From NCBI GenBank assembly GCA_021851525.1, contig JAJZDA010000005.1:1-48250 (forward strand): a DNA stretch of 48,250 nucleotides. The letters are read 5' to 3'. How positions within the stretch are numbered: the first letter of the stretch is position 1; every line of letters begins with the position of its first letter. A program made the translations under genes and the position numbers. The DNA comes from Actinomycetes bacterium. GTDB lineage: Bacteria > Actinomycetota > Thermoleophilia > Solirubrobacterales > Solirubrobacteraceae. Below the pieces are notes generated by a model. The model had not been told where the DNA came from and did no database searches. It worked only from the letters and a program-made list of their open reading frames with translations. Below, piece after piece: positions 8,142-16,649 of the stretch.

Positions 8142-8601
8142 GGTCCTCGGTCCCGGTCTCGGTCTCGGTCTCGGCGTGCGGCTCCAGGCCCCATGTCGAG
8201 GAGAGCCGTGCCAGGCGTCCGCGCACCGCGGCCAGGGCGGCCTCCAGCTCAACGCACACGGCGTCAACCTCGGTGCGGATGACCAGCACCTCGGCGAGCG
8301 CGGCAAAGACGTCATCTGCCGCGTCCTGGTCACCGGCGTCGCCGGCCAGCTGGCGCAGCTGACGGATCACCACACCGAGGTCTGTCGGCTGCCGGCGGTC
8401 CGCGCGCAGGCGCGCGTTCTCCTCGCGCAGCAGCATCAGCTCCAGGCGCAGTTCCTGCTCCTCAGCGGACACGGCCCGCTCCGCGCCGGGCTGCGCGCCG
8501 TCCCCCCGAACGTGATCGAGGCTGCGGCGCAGCAGCGTCAGGTTGCGACGCTCGAGCTCAGCCGCGGGTTGTGATTTGGCGGTGGAAGGGTGTGTTGGCA
8601 T
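8119..8601 (-). CDS. Coiled-coil protein, function unknown
   Basis: A 160-residue protein with no signal peptide or membrane segment. Residues ~50-75 form a Leu/Glu/Arg-rich coiled coil (LRLELMLLREENARLRADR), followed by a helical stretch containing DLGVVIRQLRQLA and a second helix (VLVIRTEVDAVCVELEAALAAVRGRLA, given here only for its character). The tail is acidic with a Thr-Glu repeat. The ATG at 8601 is preferred over a TTG 22 codons upstream that lacks a binding site. It overlaps the next small gene by 23 bases and follows the membrane-protein gene by 98 bases. It could be a partner of the glycosyltransferase/membrane pair, but no function can be read from sequence. Confidence 0.65.
   Translation of the reverse strand: MPTHPSTAKSQPAAELERRNLTLLRRSLDHVRGDGAQPGAERAVSAEEQELRLELMLLREENARLRADRRQPTDLGVVIRQLRQLAGDAGDQDAADDVFAALAEVLVIRTEVDAVCVELEAALAAVRGRLARLSSTWGLEPHAETETETGTEDHGQPPLS
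8152..8175. repeat. GGTCTC hexamer microsatellite
   Basis: Three to four copies of a GGTCTC-type hexamer lie within the coiled-coil gene and encode the alternating Glu-Thr tail (ETETETGTE) on the minus strand. Slippage here would change the tail length by whole dipeptides without breaking the frame. Confidence 0.6.
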
Positions 8602-8699
8602 CGTGGTTCTCAGACTCGCATCCCGCTCGCACGGTGCGAATGGGTTGCCTGGCGGATCCCGGTTCAACGGAACTGAACGCTCCGTCCGCGGCGCCTGCC

Positions 8700-10109
8700 T
8701 CAGCGGATCCAGAGCGTCGTGGCCAGGACCCTCCCTGATCGCGCGAGCAGCGCGATCAGCGCCGGTGCGCTGAGCAGGATCCCGGCTGCAGCTCCCAGGG
8801 TGAGCGCCCCGCCCGGCATCTGCCAGTGCAGCAGCTCACGACTCCCGAACTCACAGAGCAGGGCCACCGCCAGTGCCAGTGCCGCCGCGCGGTTCAGCGA
8901 GAGCGATTCCAGCAGGCTGATCATGAGCGTCAGCAGCGAGACGCAGCCAAACGCCAGGAACAGGCTTGGGCGGTCAGCCTCGCCGACCCAGCCACCCGCG
9001 AGCAGCACCACTCCCGAGAGCACGAGCGTCGCGGCCAGCAGCCGCGCCACCGCGCCCAGGAACACGCGCATCGCCGGATCCCCGAAGCCGATCCGGGCGG
9101 CGCCCTCGAGCGGCAGCCCGCGCAGGCCTTCGGGGAGTGCCTGATAGAGGTTCCAGAGGTGGTATCCGCCCCAGAAGCTGCCGGCGACGGCGGGCAGCAG
9201 CGCGAGTGCCGGCTGGCTGCCCCGCACACCCCAGCCCAGCGACGGGTCCCCGACCATCAGGACCCCGGCGCCGCCACCCAGCAGCGCCGCGAGCACCGCT
9301 CGCCGAACGCTGCCCGCGCGGGTCGTGGGCTGCGCGCGTCGCGTGCGCAGCGCGGCGACGCACAGCGCCGAGGTCAGCAGCGCCAGCGCCCCCAGCGGCA
9401 GGTAGGGCGAGTGGCGCTCGTCCAGTGCCACCGTGGTCAGCACCAGCGTCAGGCCGTAGGGAACGCCCCAGCCGCGACGGGTGAGGATCGCGCCGGCGGT
9501 CCAGACGACCGTCAGCAGCGCCGCCAGCCGCCCGGCGGCGCCGCTGAGCGCCAGCGGCAGGAAGATGGCGACCAGCAGCAGCAGCGCCGCCTGCGGGCCG
9601 TCGTGAGCCAGCAGCGACAGACCCTCACGACGGCTGAGATAGCGGCTGCGTGCAGCCCACTGAAGCGCGATCGCGAGCGGCAGCGCGATCCGGACCGCGA
9701 CCGTCAGCGTCTCAGCTCCCACGGTCGCGCGCAGCGGCTGCGCCCAGGCCGCCACCGAGAGGATCGACATCACCAGCGTGAGCGCCTCACCGAGCAGGCT
9801 CGCGCGCTCACGGTCGTCGCGGTGCTCCGTGCGGCCGTGCCCGCGCTGGCGCGGGACGTCATGGCGCACGAGTTCCGGCGCACCTGCCAGCGCCTCTGAG
9901 GCGGGGGCGCCGCCCCACGCCTCCAGCACAATCGCCGCCTCCAACACGTCGTTCGCGGGTCGCCCGAGGCGCGCGTCGATCAGCTCGGAGCCGTCGGCGG
10001 GGTTTGGCGGCCCCGCGCTCGCCTCGGCCTGCCGGGCGCCGGCTGCGGATCGCCGCTGGCCGCCATCGGGTTGCCGGTCGCGGTGCTGCCTAGCGGCTGC
10101 GCTGCGCAT
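8700..10109 (-). CDS. Polytopic membrane protein of the pelF locus (PelG-like role?)
   Basis: A 469-residue protein with a ~100-residue hydrophilic N-terminal region followed by about 12 hydrophobic segments. The N-terminal part contains a conserved-looking stretch DVLEAAIVLEAWGG. A loop near residue 330 reads GSFWGGYHLWNLYQALPEG. The ATG is preceded by GGAGG at five bases and lies 20 bases inside the end of pelF, so the two are translationally coupled. In Pel loci PelF works with the membrane transporter PelG (about 456 residues, 12 segments); size, topology and linkage fit that role, but I see no direct PelG motif. The role in export or assembly of the polymer is therefore inference. Confidence 0.75.
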   Translation of the reverse strand: MRSAAARQHRDRQPDGGQRRSAAGARQAEASAGPPNPADGSELIDARLGRPANDVLEAAIVLEAWGGAPASEALAGAPELVRHDVPRQRGHGRTEHRDDRERASLLGEALTLVMSILSVAAWAQPLRATVGAETLTVAVRIALPLAIALQWAARSRYLSRREGLSLLAHDGPQAALLLLVAIFLPLALSGAAGRLAALLTVVWTAGAILTRRGWGVPYGLTLVLTTVALDERHSPYLPLGALALLTSALCVAALRTRRAQPTTRAGSVRRAVLAALLGGGAGVLMVGDPSLGWGVRGSQPALALLPAVAGSFWGGYHLWNLYQALPEGLRGLPLEGAARIGFGDPAMRVFLGAVARLLAATLVLSGVVLLAGGWVGEADRPSLFLAFGCVSLLTLMISLLESLSLNRAAALALAVALLCEFGSRELLHWQMPGGALTLGAAAGILLSAPALIALLARSGRVLATTLWIR

Positions 10110-11625
10110 CGCCGCCTCCGTCGCTCAGCTCGTGGATCAGCTCGCGGTATGCGCCCACGCTGCCCGCGAGCGTGTAGCGGCGCAGCAGGCGCTCGTGGCC
10201 GCGGCGTCCCAGTGCCTCGGCCAGCAGCGGCCTGCGCAGCAGCGTGATGATTGCGCTGGCCAGGCCGTTGACGTCTCCGGGCGGCGCGACCAGCCCGCAC
10301 CCCCGCACCACACCGGGAACGCCGCCGACGCCGGTCGCCACGATCGGGCGAGCCTGGGCCATCGCCTCCAGCAGCGTCATCGGCATCCCCTCGGAGATGC
10401 TCGTCATCAACACCAGGTCAGCGCTGCGGATCACCGATTGCGGCTCCGTGGTGGCGCCCATGAACGTGAAGTGCTCTCCCAGCTGCAGGCGTGCGTGCAT
10501 GCGCACGCACGCCGCGGCGTAATCCTCCTCGCCGGCGGCCACCGGCCCCCAGTACTCGAAGCGCACCTCCGGCACCCGCCGGCGCACCGCGTCCGCGACC
10601 AGCAGCATCGTCTGCACGTCCTTGAGCGGATCGATCCGCCCGAGCGCGATCACGCGCCCGCTGCGAGGCGGCGCCTGCGGCCGGTCCGGGGCTCTGAGTC
10701 CGTTGGGGATCACCCGGATCCGTTGCTCCGGGACGCCGAGGCTGCGCTCCCAGGCGGCGTTCGCCTCGGTCACCGGGGCCACCACGTCAGCGGCCGCGTA
10801 TGCCGCCCGTGTGAGCCCGAGTGCCAGCCGTGTGGAGATGTGCTGGGCGGCGGGTCGCCCGGCCAGCTGCCGCGCGGCCGCAAGGTACGCCTCGCGCACG
10901 TAGACGCCGTGCTCGGTCAGCAGCATCGGGGTGCCAGTCAGCTGCCTGTGGACGATCGCGGGAATCGCGCTCCAGCCGGCCGCGGTGACGTGCAGCAGCG
11001 AGCACCGGGGGGTGGGAGCCGCCGCGGTCTGCGCCATCCAGTAGAGCGTCTGATAGAGCAGCGCCGCGTCCAGCGCGTCGTACACAGGCGCCGGGCCGGT
11101 GTGCTCGTGCGGCTCGCTGAGCAGCACCTGCAGGACGGCGAGGAAGTCACGCCACGCCGCGGAGCTGCGGAACTCACGCCGGATCGCATGCGGGTGCTCC
11201 CGGCAGCTCACCAGCGCGGCCGTCAGCGCCCGTGAGTCCGCGTCCCATGGGAGCAGGCCGCGCAGCAGCCTGCTCGGCAGCGGGTTGCGGGAGGCGCGGC
11301 CACGGCGCATGCTCGGAGAGAGCGGCGGATCCTCGGCCCACAGCTCGATCGTGCGCACCAGTCGCGCGTTGGCCGGCAGCGTGAAGGCGGGCCTCAGCCG
11401 CCGGTTGCCGGCGACTATCGCGATGATCTCCCACTCGCTGTCAGGGATCCCGGAGATCAGCGCGTCGCACCAGGAGCTCACGCCGCCCATCGCGAAGGGG
11501 TATGTGCCCTCGGTGATCATCAGCACCGGTGCACGGCTCACCGGGCTGGCCACTGACCGCGCGTGAGACTGGCCGCGGCGCTGCGCGCGCGCGGCTGGCC
11601 GGGGCTGCGTGACGGTGGTGGGCAT
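10090..11625 (-). CDS. pelF: PelF-type GT4 glycosyltransferase
   Basis: A 511-residue cytosolic glycosyltransferase of the GT4 family, PelF subgroup (DUF3492 N-terminal domain). The start at 11625 is chosen because AGGAGG lies eight bases upstream. The PelF-type N-terminus VLMITEGTYPFAMGGVSSW begins near residue 35. The C-terminal Rossmann half has GRIDPLKDVQTML and the retaining-GT signature E412-GMPMTLLE420 (E-x7-E), then PIVATGVGGVPGVV. PelF in Pseudomonas polymerises amino sugars from UDP-sugars; the fungal galactosaminogalactan system also uses a PelF-like GT4. The gene heads the minus-strand block with the membrane protein and two coiled-coil proteins, and a deacetylase gene lies just beyond the regulator. 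No PelD, PelE or PelB is seen in this window. Confidence 0.88.
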   Translation of the reverse strand: MPTTVTQPRPAARAQRRGQSHARSVASPVSRAPVLMITEGTYPFAMGGVSSWCDALISGIPDSEWEIIAIVAGNRRLRPAFTLPANARLVRTIELWAEDPPLSPSMRRGRASRNPLPSRLLRGLLPWDADSRALTAALVSCREHPHAIRREFRSSAAWRDFLAVLQVLLSEPHEHTGPAPVYDALDAALLYQTLYWMAQTAAAPTPRCSLLHVTAAGWSAIPAIVHRQLTGTPMLLTEHGVYVREAYLAAARQLAGRPAAQHISTRLALGLTRAAYAAADVVAPVTEANAAWERSLGVPEQRIRVIPNGLRAPDRPQAPPRSGRVIALGRIDPLKDVQTMLLVADAVRRRVPEVRFEYWGPVAAGEEDYAAACVRMHARLQLGEHFTFMGATTEPQSVIRSADLVLMTSISEGMPMTLLEAMAQARPIVATGVGGVPGVVRGCGLVAPPGDVNGLASAIITLLRRPLLAEALGRRGHERLLRRYTLAGSVGAYRELIHELSDGGGDAQRSR

Positions 11626-11736
11626 CTGGTTGACCTCCTGATCGGCGGATGCCCGAGAACCGCGCTCGCGCCGGTCCGCTGGGCTGCGTCCACCGAGTCT
11701 GCGCCGGCCCGTCCGGACGTGCAATGGGTCACCGCT

Positions 11737-11769
11737 GCGAGCGTCGTTCAGCCGCTGAACGACGCTCGC
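11737..11769 (-). terminator. Perfect 15-bp hairpin after regulator gene
   Basis: GCGAGCGTCGTTCAG and its exact reverse complement flank a 3-base loop (CCG), starting three bases beyond the stop of the LuxR-type regulator. It probably terminates that transcript and separates it from pelF, whose promoter would then lie between 11626 and 11736. The dyad could also be an operator for pelF. Confidence 0.7.
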
Positions 11770-11772
11770 CGT

Positions 11773-12480
11773 TCAGCGCGCCCCGGGACCGGCTCCGCCC
11801 TCGAGCCGGCCCAGCAGCTCCAGTGCCTGGCGACGGCTCCGCACACCGAGCTTGTGCAGCACCGCGGAGATGTGCCGGCGCACGGTCACCTGCGAGATCT
11901 GCAGCTGCGCCGCGATCTGCGCGGTGCCGAGCCCCTGGCGCATCCGCTTGACCACCTCGAACTCACGCGCGGTGAGCTCGACCTCACGCCCCGCCGCGGG
12001 CACCTGCAGCCGGTGGGGGCGCCGCCGGTCGTGCAGGTCACGCATCAGCTGCGCGGTGAGGCGGCGCGAGAGCGCCGCCTCACCGCGGGTGAGCCCGCTG
12101 ACCGCGTGCGGCAGGCGCTCGACCGGGGTCGTGTTGCCGAGGTAACCCTCGATCCCGACCTGCAGCGCCTCATAGAGCTGCTCCTCGCTCTCATGCTCGG
12201 TCATGATCAGGATTCGAACGTCGGGGAGCGTGGCCCGCAGCTGGCGCGCGCACTCCAGCCCGCCGCCGGCCAGTTCCGCGGCTATCACGCAGACGTGTGG
12301 CTGGGCCGTGGCACACAGCGCCAGCGCCTCCGCGGCGCCGGCGCACGCTCCGACAACCTCCAGCCCGCCGAGCTCCAGCGCGCTGCGGATGCCGGCACGC
12401 AGCGGGTGCTCGGTGATCGCGAGCACCACACGGCAGTTACCTTCGGCGGTCGCTCCCGCCCGTACGGTGTCCGCAGCCAT
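11773..12480 (-). CDS. LuxR-family regulator with degenerate receiver
   Basis: A 235-residue transcription regulator. The start at 12480 has GAGG eight bases upstream. The C-terminal HTH is standard (LTAREFEVVKRMRQG, IAAQLQISQVTVRRHISAVLHKLGV). The N-terminal receiver keeps its overall pattern but not its chemistry. The acidic pair becomes Thr-Glu (LAITEHPL). The phospho-Asp region reads VCVIAAELAGGG, with Ala at the Asp position. The conserved Lys is replaced (GYLGNTTP). It is thus probably a pseudo-receiver controlled by something other than phosphorylation. It sits between pelF and the divergent deacetylase gene, 209 bases from the latter, the classic place for a local regulator of both. 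Confidence 0.85.
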   Translation of the reverse strand: MAADTVRAGATAEGNCRVVLAITEHPLRAGIRSALELGGLEVVGACAGAAEALALCATAQPHVCVIAAELAGGGLECARQLRATLPDVRILIMTEHESEEQLYEALQVGIEGYLGNTTPVERLPHAVSGLTRGEAALSRRLTAQLMRDLHDRRRPHRLQVPAAGREVELTAREFEVVKRMRQGLGTAQIAAQLQISQVTVRRHISAVLHKLGVRSRRQALELLGRLEGGAGPGAR

Positions 12481-12689
12481 AGTCAGATCCTCACAGTGAA
12501 GACGGCGAACATACCATCGCCCGGCCGCCTCGCAACGGGCCGCCTGGCGCCTTTGCCGTTCACTGCTGATCGCGCAAGGGCCGGTCAGGCTGATTGACCG
12601 CGTGGGCGCAGGCACGCAGAGTGACTGCATCGATTTGGCGCAGCCCGACGTGCGCGGCCCGCGCGTGTCCGTGCCCTTGGAGGTTCACC
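12481..12689. promoter_or_regulatory. Divergent promoter region, regulator / deacetylase
   Basis: A 209-base interval between the starts of the divergent LuxR-type regulator and the secreted deacetylase gene. Ribosome binding sites are seen at both ends (GAGG for the regulator, GGAGG for the deacetylase). A TTGACC near 12594 could be a -35 for the plus strand, but no matching -10 is convincing. It must hold both promoters and probably the operator. Confidence 0.5.
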
Positions 12690-15600
12690 ATGTTCAGCAT
12701 CCGTCGTGCCGGTGGTGGTTGGCAAAGCGCGCGGGAGCGCACGCGCAGGCGCGCCCGGCGCCCGGCCCTGACGGTCCTCAGTGCGCTGCTGGCGCTCGGT
12801 GTCGCGCTGCTGGCGGGCGCACCCGCGCGGGCCGCTGGCGTCGTGCCCCCACGGATCGAGCTGGAGGTGCTCCTGCTGGGCACCTCCAGCACCCAGTCAG
12901 ACCTCCAGGACTGGCAGGCGGCGCTCACGCGCGAGGGCATCCCGTACCGGGAGATCCTGACCGCGGGCGTGCACACGCCGATCACCTCCGCGACGCTCTC
13001 CGGCACGACCGCAGACGGCACGCGGGTCGGGCACTACGAGGCGGTGATCGTCGCCAACCAGGGCCTGCTCACATGCTCATCCGGCCCGTGCGTGTCGACG
13101 CTCACGCAGCCGGAGTGGGACGCCATCGAGCAGTACGAACGTGACTTCTCCGTGCGTCAGATCACCGGCGATGTCAGCCCCGGTTCCAACAGCACCCCGG
13201 GCCCGGTCTACGGCACGGGCATGAACGCGCCGGTCTACAGCGGCACGCTCGACGGCGTGCCGGCCTCGCTGACCAGCGCCGGGCAGGCGGTCTTCTCCTA
13301 CCTGCAGCCCACGGCGCCGATCACCTTCGGTGTTGTCGGCGCCGCCACGCCCGGCTCCACCACCTGGGGGCACGAGGCCACGCCGCTGAGCACGACCAGC
13401 TTCAACACGCTGCTCGCGGGACCGGGCGGCACCGCGTTTGTCGGCGTCTACACGCACCCCGACGGTGTTCAGGAGCTCGAGCAGACCTACGCCTCCAACC
13501 AGTACCTGCTGCAGGACCAGCTGCTGCGCCACGGTGAGCTCGTGTGGGTGACACGCGGCGTGTATCTCGGGGACCAGCGCAACTACTCTGAGACGGAGAT
13601 TGACGACACGATGATCGGGGACGACGTCTGGGACCCCATCACCCATCAGGTCGACACCAACCCGGCCGACGCCGTCCAGGAGTCGGCGTCTGACCTGACC
13701 TACGCCGCGCAGTGGTCGCTGGCCAACCACTTCCGCATCGACATGGTCTTCAACGGCTCCGGCGGGGCCGGCTCGACCAACGGCCCGAGCCTGCTGACGC
13801 AGCTGCAGGCGATCAACCCCCAGACGGCCAGGCCATACCTCGACTCTTTCGGCTGGGTCAACCACACCTGGGATCACCCCAACATCGATCAGGGGTGCGC
13901 CAGCTCCGACTACATCCAGGCGGAGGTCAACCAGAACACCAACTGGGCAACCACCACGCTCGGGTTGAGCACGGGCACCGGTGCACTCGGCCAGATCGAC
14001 CCGACGGTGCTCGTCACCGGTGAGCACTCGGGACTCGCCAACCTCGTGCCCGGCACGCCGGGAACCGTCGATCCACCGCTGATCTCAGAGCTCACGCCGG
14101 GCCATGGGTCGCTCCCGGCCGGCACCTACACGTACGCCGTCAGTGATCAGTTTAGCGCCACCGGGGGTGAGTCGACCGCATCCAGTGCCCAGATCACGCT
14201 GAGCTCACCCGGTGCGGTGACGCTCAGCTGGGACGCTGTCTGCCACGCCGCGGACTACAGGGTGTATAGGCAGGACAACGCGACCGGAGTCTGGACGCTG
14301 CTGTCGACCGTCAACGCGACGGCGGCTGACTTCGGCCCAACCACCGGCTCCACCACCGATGTGACCGGGCAGGGAGCGCAGCCACTCGCCTTCACGGACA
14401 CCGGCACCGTCACTGGCACACCGTCATCCGGCCCGCCGGCCGGCAACACGGCCACCGAGATCCCGTACCAGCAGAACCTCAACTTCGCGGGGGCGCTGGC
14501 GGCGCTGGGGATCACCGCGTTTGGCGCCGACGCCTCCAAGCCGTACCCCAGCCCGGCGGACGCCACAGCCGGCTTTGGCGGCACGACCTTCACTGGCGCG
14601 AGTGTCCCCGCCGGCTCGACCTTCCAGCAGCCGGGCACCGGCAGCTGGGCGGTGCCGCGCTATCCGACGAACATCTATTACAACGCGGCCACTCAGGCGC
14701 AGGAGCTCGATGAGTTCAACACCATCTACTTCACGTCGCCCGCGGCTGACTTCAGCGCCGTCGTGGACAATGTCGTCAACTTCGGTGCCGGCTCGATGTT
14801 CGCGCACCTGATGGGCAACGATCCGCGTCCCAGTTACTTCCATCAGAGCAACCTGGTGGGGGGACCGGCGGCGCTCTACTACTCCGTGATGGCAAGGCTG
14901 CTGGAGGAGTACTACAGCTACTTCAACGTGCCGGTGGCCCAGCCGACGCTCGGGGAGAGCGCCGCGCTGCTGCGTGAGCAGGCCAGCTGGGCGGCTGACC
15001 AGGCGGCGGCCTCTCCGACCGTCGGCGCCTACATCCAGGGCTCGACGGTGACGGTGACCAACTCCGGGAGCACCGTGGCGATGGTGCCGCTCACCGGGAT
15101 CCCGGGCCTTGGCAGTGCCTACGGCAGCACCGCCTCCGGTTGGGTGGCGGCCCCGGCGACGGGGACCGCCGCGAGCTATGCGGCTGCCACGAGCTGGCCC
15201 CCGGCGCGGGTGATCGGGCTGACGCTCTCACCGGCGAGCGTGACCGCCGACGGGCAGTCCGCCAGCACCGCGACGGTCACGTTGAGCAGCGGTGACGGCT
15301 TCCCGATCAGTGGCGAGCCGCCGGCTCTCAGTGCCTCTGATCCGGCGGTGGTGATCGGTCCGGTGACTGACGCCGGCGACGGCAGCTACACGGCGTCAAT
15401 CACCTCATCCACGAACCTCGGGCCGGTGATGATCAGTGCTTCCGATCCGCTGCTCGGCGATGGCGTGGCGGCGGCAGCGGCGACGCTCACCCAGGTTGCG
15501 GGCAGCGCCGCGAACATGACGCTCACGCTCTCCGGCGCGACGCTGGCGGCCGATGGCAGCTCGGGACTGATCGCCACCGCCCGGGTCAGTGACGGCGCCG

Positions 15601-16649
15601 GTCACGCTCTGGGCGCGCAGCAGGTCAGCTTTGCGACCAGCGATCCGGGTGTCAGGCTCGGGCCCGTGGTTGACAACGGGGATGGGAGTTACAGCGTCGC
15701 GCTGACCGCCTCTGGAACCGCCGGCCTGGTGACTGTGACCGCCACCGACAGCTCCGTGAGCCCGGCGCTCAGCGCGCAGGCGAGCTTCAGCCAGACCGCA
15801 CTGCCGGGTGAGACCGTCACCCCGGACCAGCCTGGCGCGCCGGGTACGACCGTCACCCCGGACCAGCCCGGTGGACCGGGTACGACCGTCACCCCGGACC
15901 AGCCCGGTGGACCGGGTACGACGGTGACGCCCGGGCAGCCCGGCGTGGTCCTGCGCAGCCCTGTGGTGGGCACCGGCAGCGGCCCCCTGTCGCTGAGCGG
16001 CGGCAGGGTGACCGTGAGGCTCAGCTGCCCGGCCGCGCAGAGCGGCTGCAGCGGAACGCTGACGCTCACGCTGACCGGCAGCAGGCCGGCATCGACGCTG
16101 GCCAGCGCACACTTCGATATCCCCGGAGGGACCTCACGGAGCGTGGTGCTGAGGCTCTCGGCGGCAGCGCTCAGGCGCGTCGGCAACGCCGCGTCGACAC
16201 GCGTGCAGCTGACCGCCCGGGCGGTGAATCCGGCCGGTGTCAGCGGTGTGAGCAGCCGCGCCACCACGTTGCGGCAGGCGCTTGACCGTGTCCGCCCACG
16301 CGTGGCGATCGGGGCTGGGCCGCTGAAGCTCAGCGCCGGGCGGATCGCTGTGACGCTGAGCTGCCCGACAGACCAGAGTCGCTGCGAAGGGACGGCCACG
16401 CTGCGGCAGGTCGGGTTGTCCCGTGAGCTGCCGCTGCTGGCGACCAGGTCCTACAGGATCGACGGTGGCCACGGGCTCGTGCTCACGCTGAGCCCGTCAC
16501 GGGCCGTCCTGGCGGCGGCCGCGGGACGCCACTCGCTGAACGTGCAGGTTCGCGTCAGCGCCCGCAACCGCAGGGGGCTCAGGGCGACCAGCACGCGCAC
16601 GTTGCAACTGCAACTCAGCGGCGGCGCGGGCGCCGCAGCAGCCAGGTAG
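12690..16649 (+). CDS. Large secreted Agd3/CE18-like polysaccharide deacetylase
   Basis: A 1319-residue exported protein. ATG 12690 has GGAGG six bases upstream and begins a long signal peptide (cleavage near APARAAG, residue ~49). The N-terminal ~850 residues resemble the Agd3-type (CE18) deacetylase that removes acetyl groups from GalNAc in fungal galactosaminogalactan: an early sandwich domain, then motif 1 EIDDTMIGDD (Asp305/306) and motif 2 NHTWDH (His392, His396; H-x3-H metal ligands). A fibronectin-like insert (about 455-580, TYTYAVSDQFS and YRVYRQDNATG) interrupts the deacetylase. Then come two Big-type immunoglobulin-like repeats (from ~845), a Pro/Gly repeat linker and two Cys-containing beta repeats (LSCPAAQSGCSG; LSCPTDQSRCEG). 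It is probably surface-bound. Family assignment is by motif recognition only. Confidence 0.78.
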   Translation: MFSIRRAGGGWQSARERTRRRARRPALTVLSALLALGVALLAGAPARAAGVVPPRIELEVLLLGTSSTQSDLQDWQAALTREGIPYREILTAGVHTPITSATLSGTTADGTRVGHYEAVIVANQGLLTCSSGPCVSTLTQPEWDAIEQYERDFSVRQITGDVSPGSNSTPGPVYGTGMNAPVYSGTLDGVPASLTSAGQAVFSYLQPTAPITFGVVGAATPGSTTWGHEATPLSTTSFNTLLAGPGGTAFVGVYTHPDGVQELEQTYASNQYLLQDQLLRHGELVWVTRGVYLGDQRNYSETEIDDTMIGDDVWDPITHQVDTNPADAVQESASDLTYAAQWSLANHFRIDMVFNGSGGAGSTNGPSLLTQLQAINPQTARPYLDSFGWVNHTWDHPNIDQGCASSDYIQAEVNQNTNWATTTLGLSTGTGALGQIDPTVLVTGEHSGLANLVPGTPGTVDPPLISELTPGHGSLPAGTYTYAVSDQFSATGGESTASSAQITLSSPGAVTLSWDAVCHAADYRVYRQDNATGVWTLLSTVNATAADFGPTTGSTTDVTGQGAQPLAFTDTGTVTGTPSSGPPAGNTATEIPYQQNLNFAGALAALGITAFGADASKPYPSPADATAGFGGTTFTGASVPAGSTFQQPGTGSWAVPRYPTNIYYNAATQAQELDEFNTIYFTSPAADFSAVVDNVVNFGAGSMFAHLMGNDPRPSYFHQSNLVGGPAALYYSVMARLLEEYYSYFNVPVAQPTLGESAALLREQASWAADQAAASPTVGAYIQGSTVTVTNSGSTVAMVPLTGIPGLGSAYGSTASGWVAAPATGTAASYAAATSWPPARVIGLTLSPASVTADGQSASTATVTLSSGDGFPISGEPPALSASDPAVVIGPVTDAGDGSYTASITSSTNLGPVMISASDPLLGDGVAAAAATLTQVAGSAANMTLTLSGATLAADGSSGLIATARVSDGAGHALGAQQVSFATSDPGVRLGPVVDNGDGSYSVALTASGTAGLVTVTATDSSVSPALSAQASFSQTALPGETVTPDQPGAPGTTVTPDQPGGPGTTVTPDQPGGPGTTVTPGQPGVVLRSPVVGTGSGPLSLSGGRVTVRLSCPAAQSGCSGTLTLTLTGSRPASTLASAHFDIPGGTSRSVVLRLSAAALRRVGNAASTRVQLTARAVNPAGVSGVSSRATTLRQALDRVRPRVAIGAGPLKLSAGRIAVTLSCPTDQSRCEGTATLRQVGLSRELPLLATRSYRIDGGHGLVLTLSPSRAVLAAAAGRHSLNVQVRVSARNRRGLRATSTRTLQLQLSGGAGAAAAR
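15813..15944 (+). repeat. 36-bp tandem repeat (3.7 copies) encoding TVTPDQPGGPGT
   Basis: Near-identical 36-base units start at 15813, 15849 and 15885, with a partial fourth from 15921. Each encodes a 12-residue TVTPDQPGGPGT unit. They form a flexible linker between the Big-type domains and the C-terminal Cys repeats of the deacetylase. High nucleotide identity points to recent expansion. Confidence 0.9.

Noticed and set aside
8826-9899. 357-codon plus-strand frame opposite the membrane protein gene
   Set aside because: Gln/Arg-rich shadow; the minus-strand frame has membrane-protein periodicity and a ribosome binding site.
9778-11235. 485-codon plus-strand frame opposite pelF
   Set aside because: Low-complexity Arg/His/Gln composition; pelF motifs are on the other strand.
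13077-14027. 316-codon minus-strand frame within the deacetylase gene
   Set aside because: Val/Arg/Asp-rich shadow without motifs; the plus-strand frame has signal peptide and deacetylase motifs.
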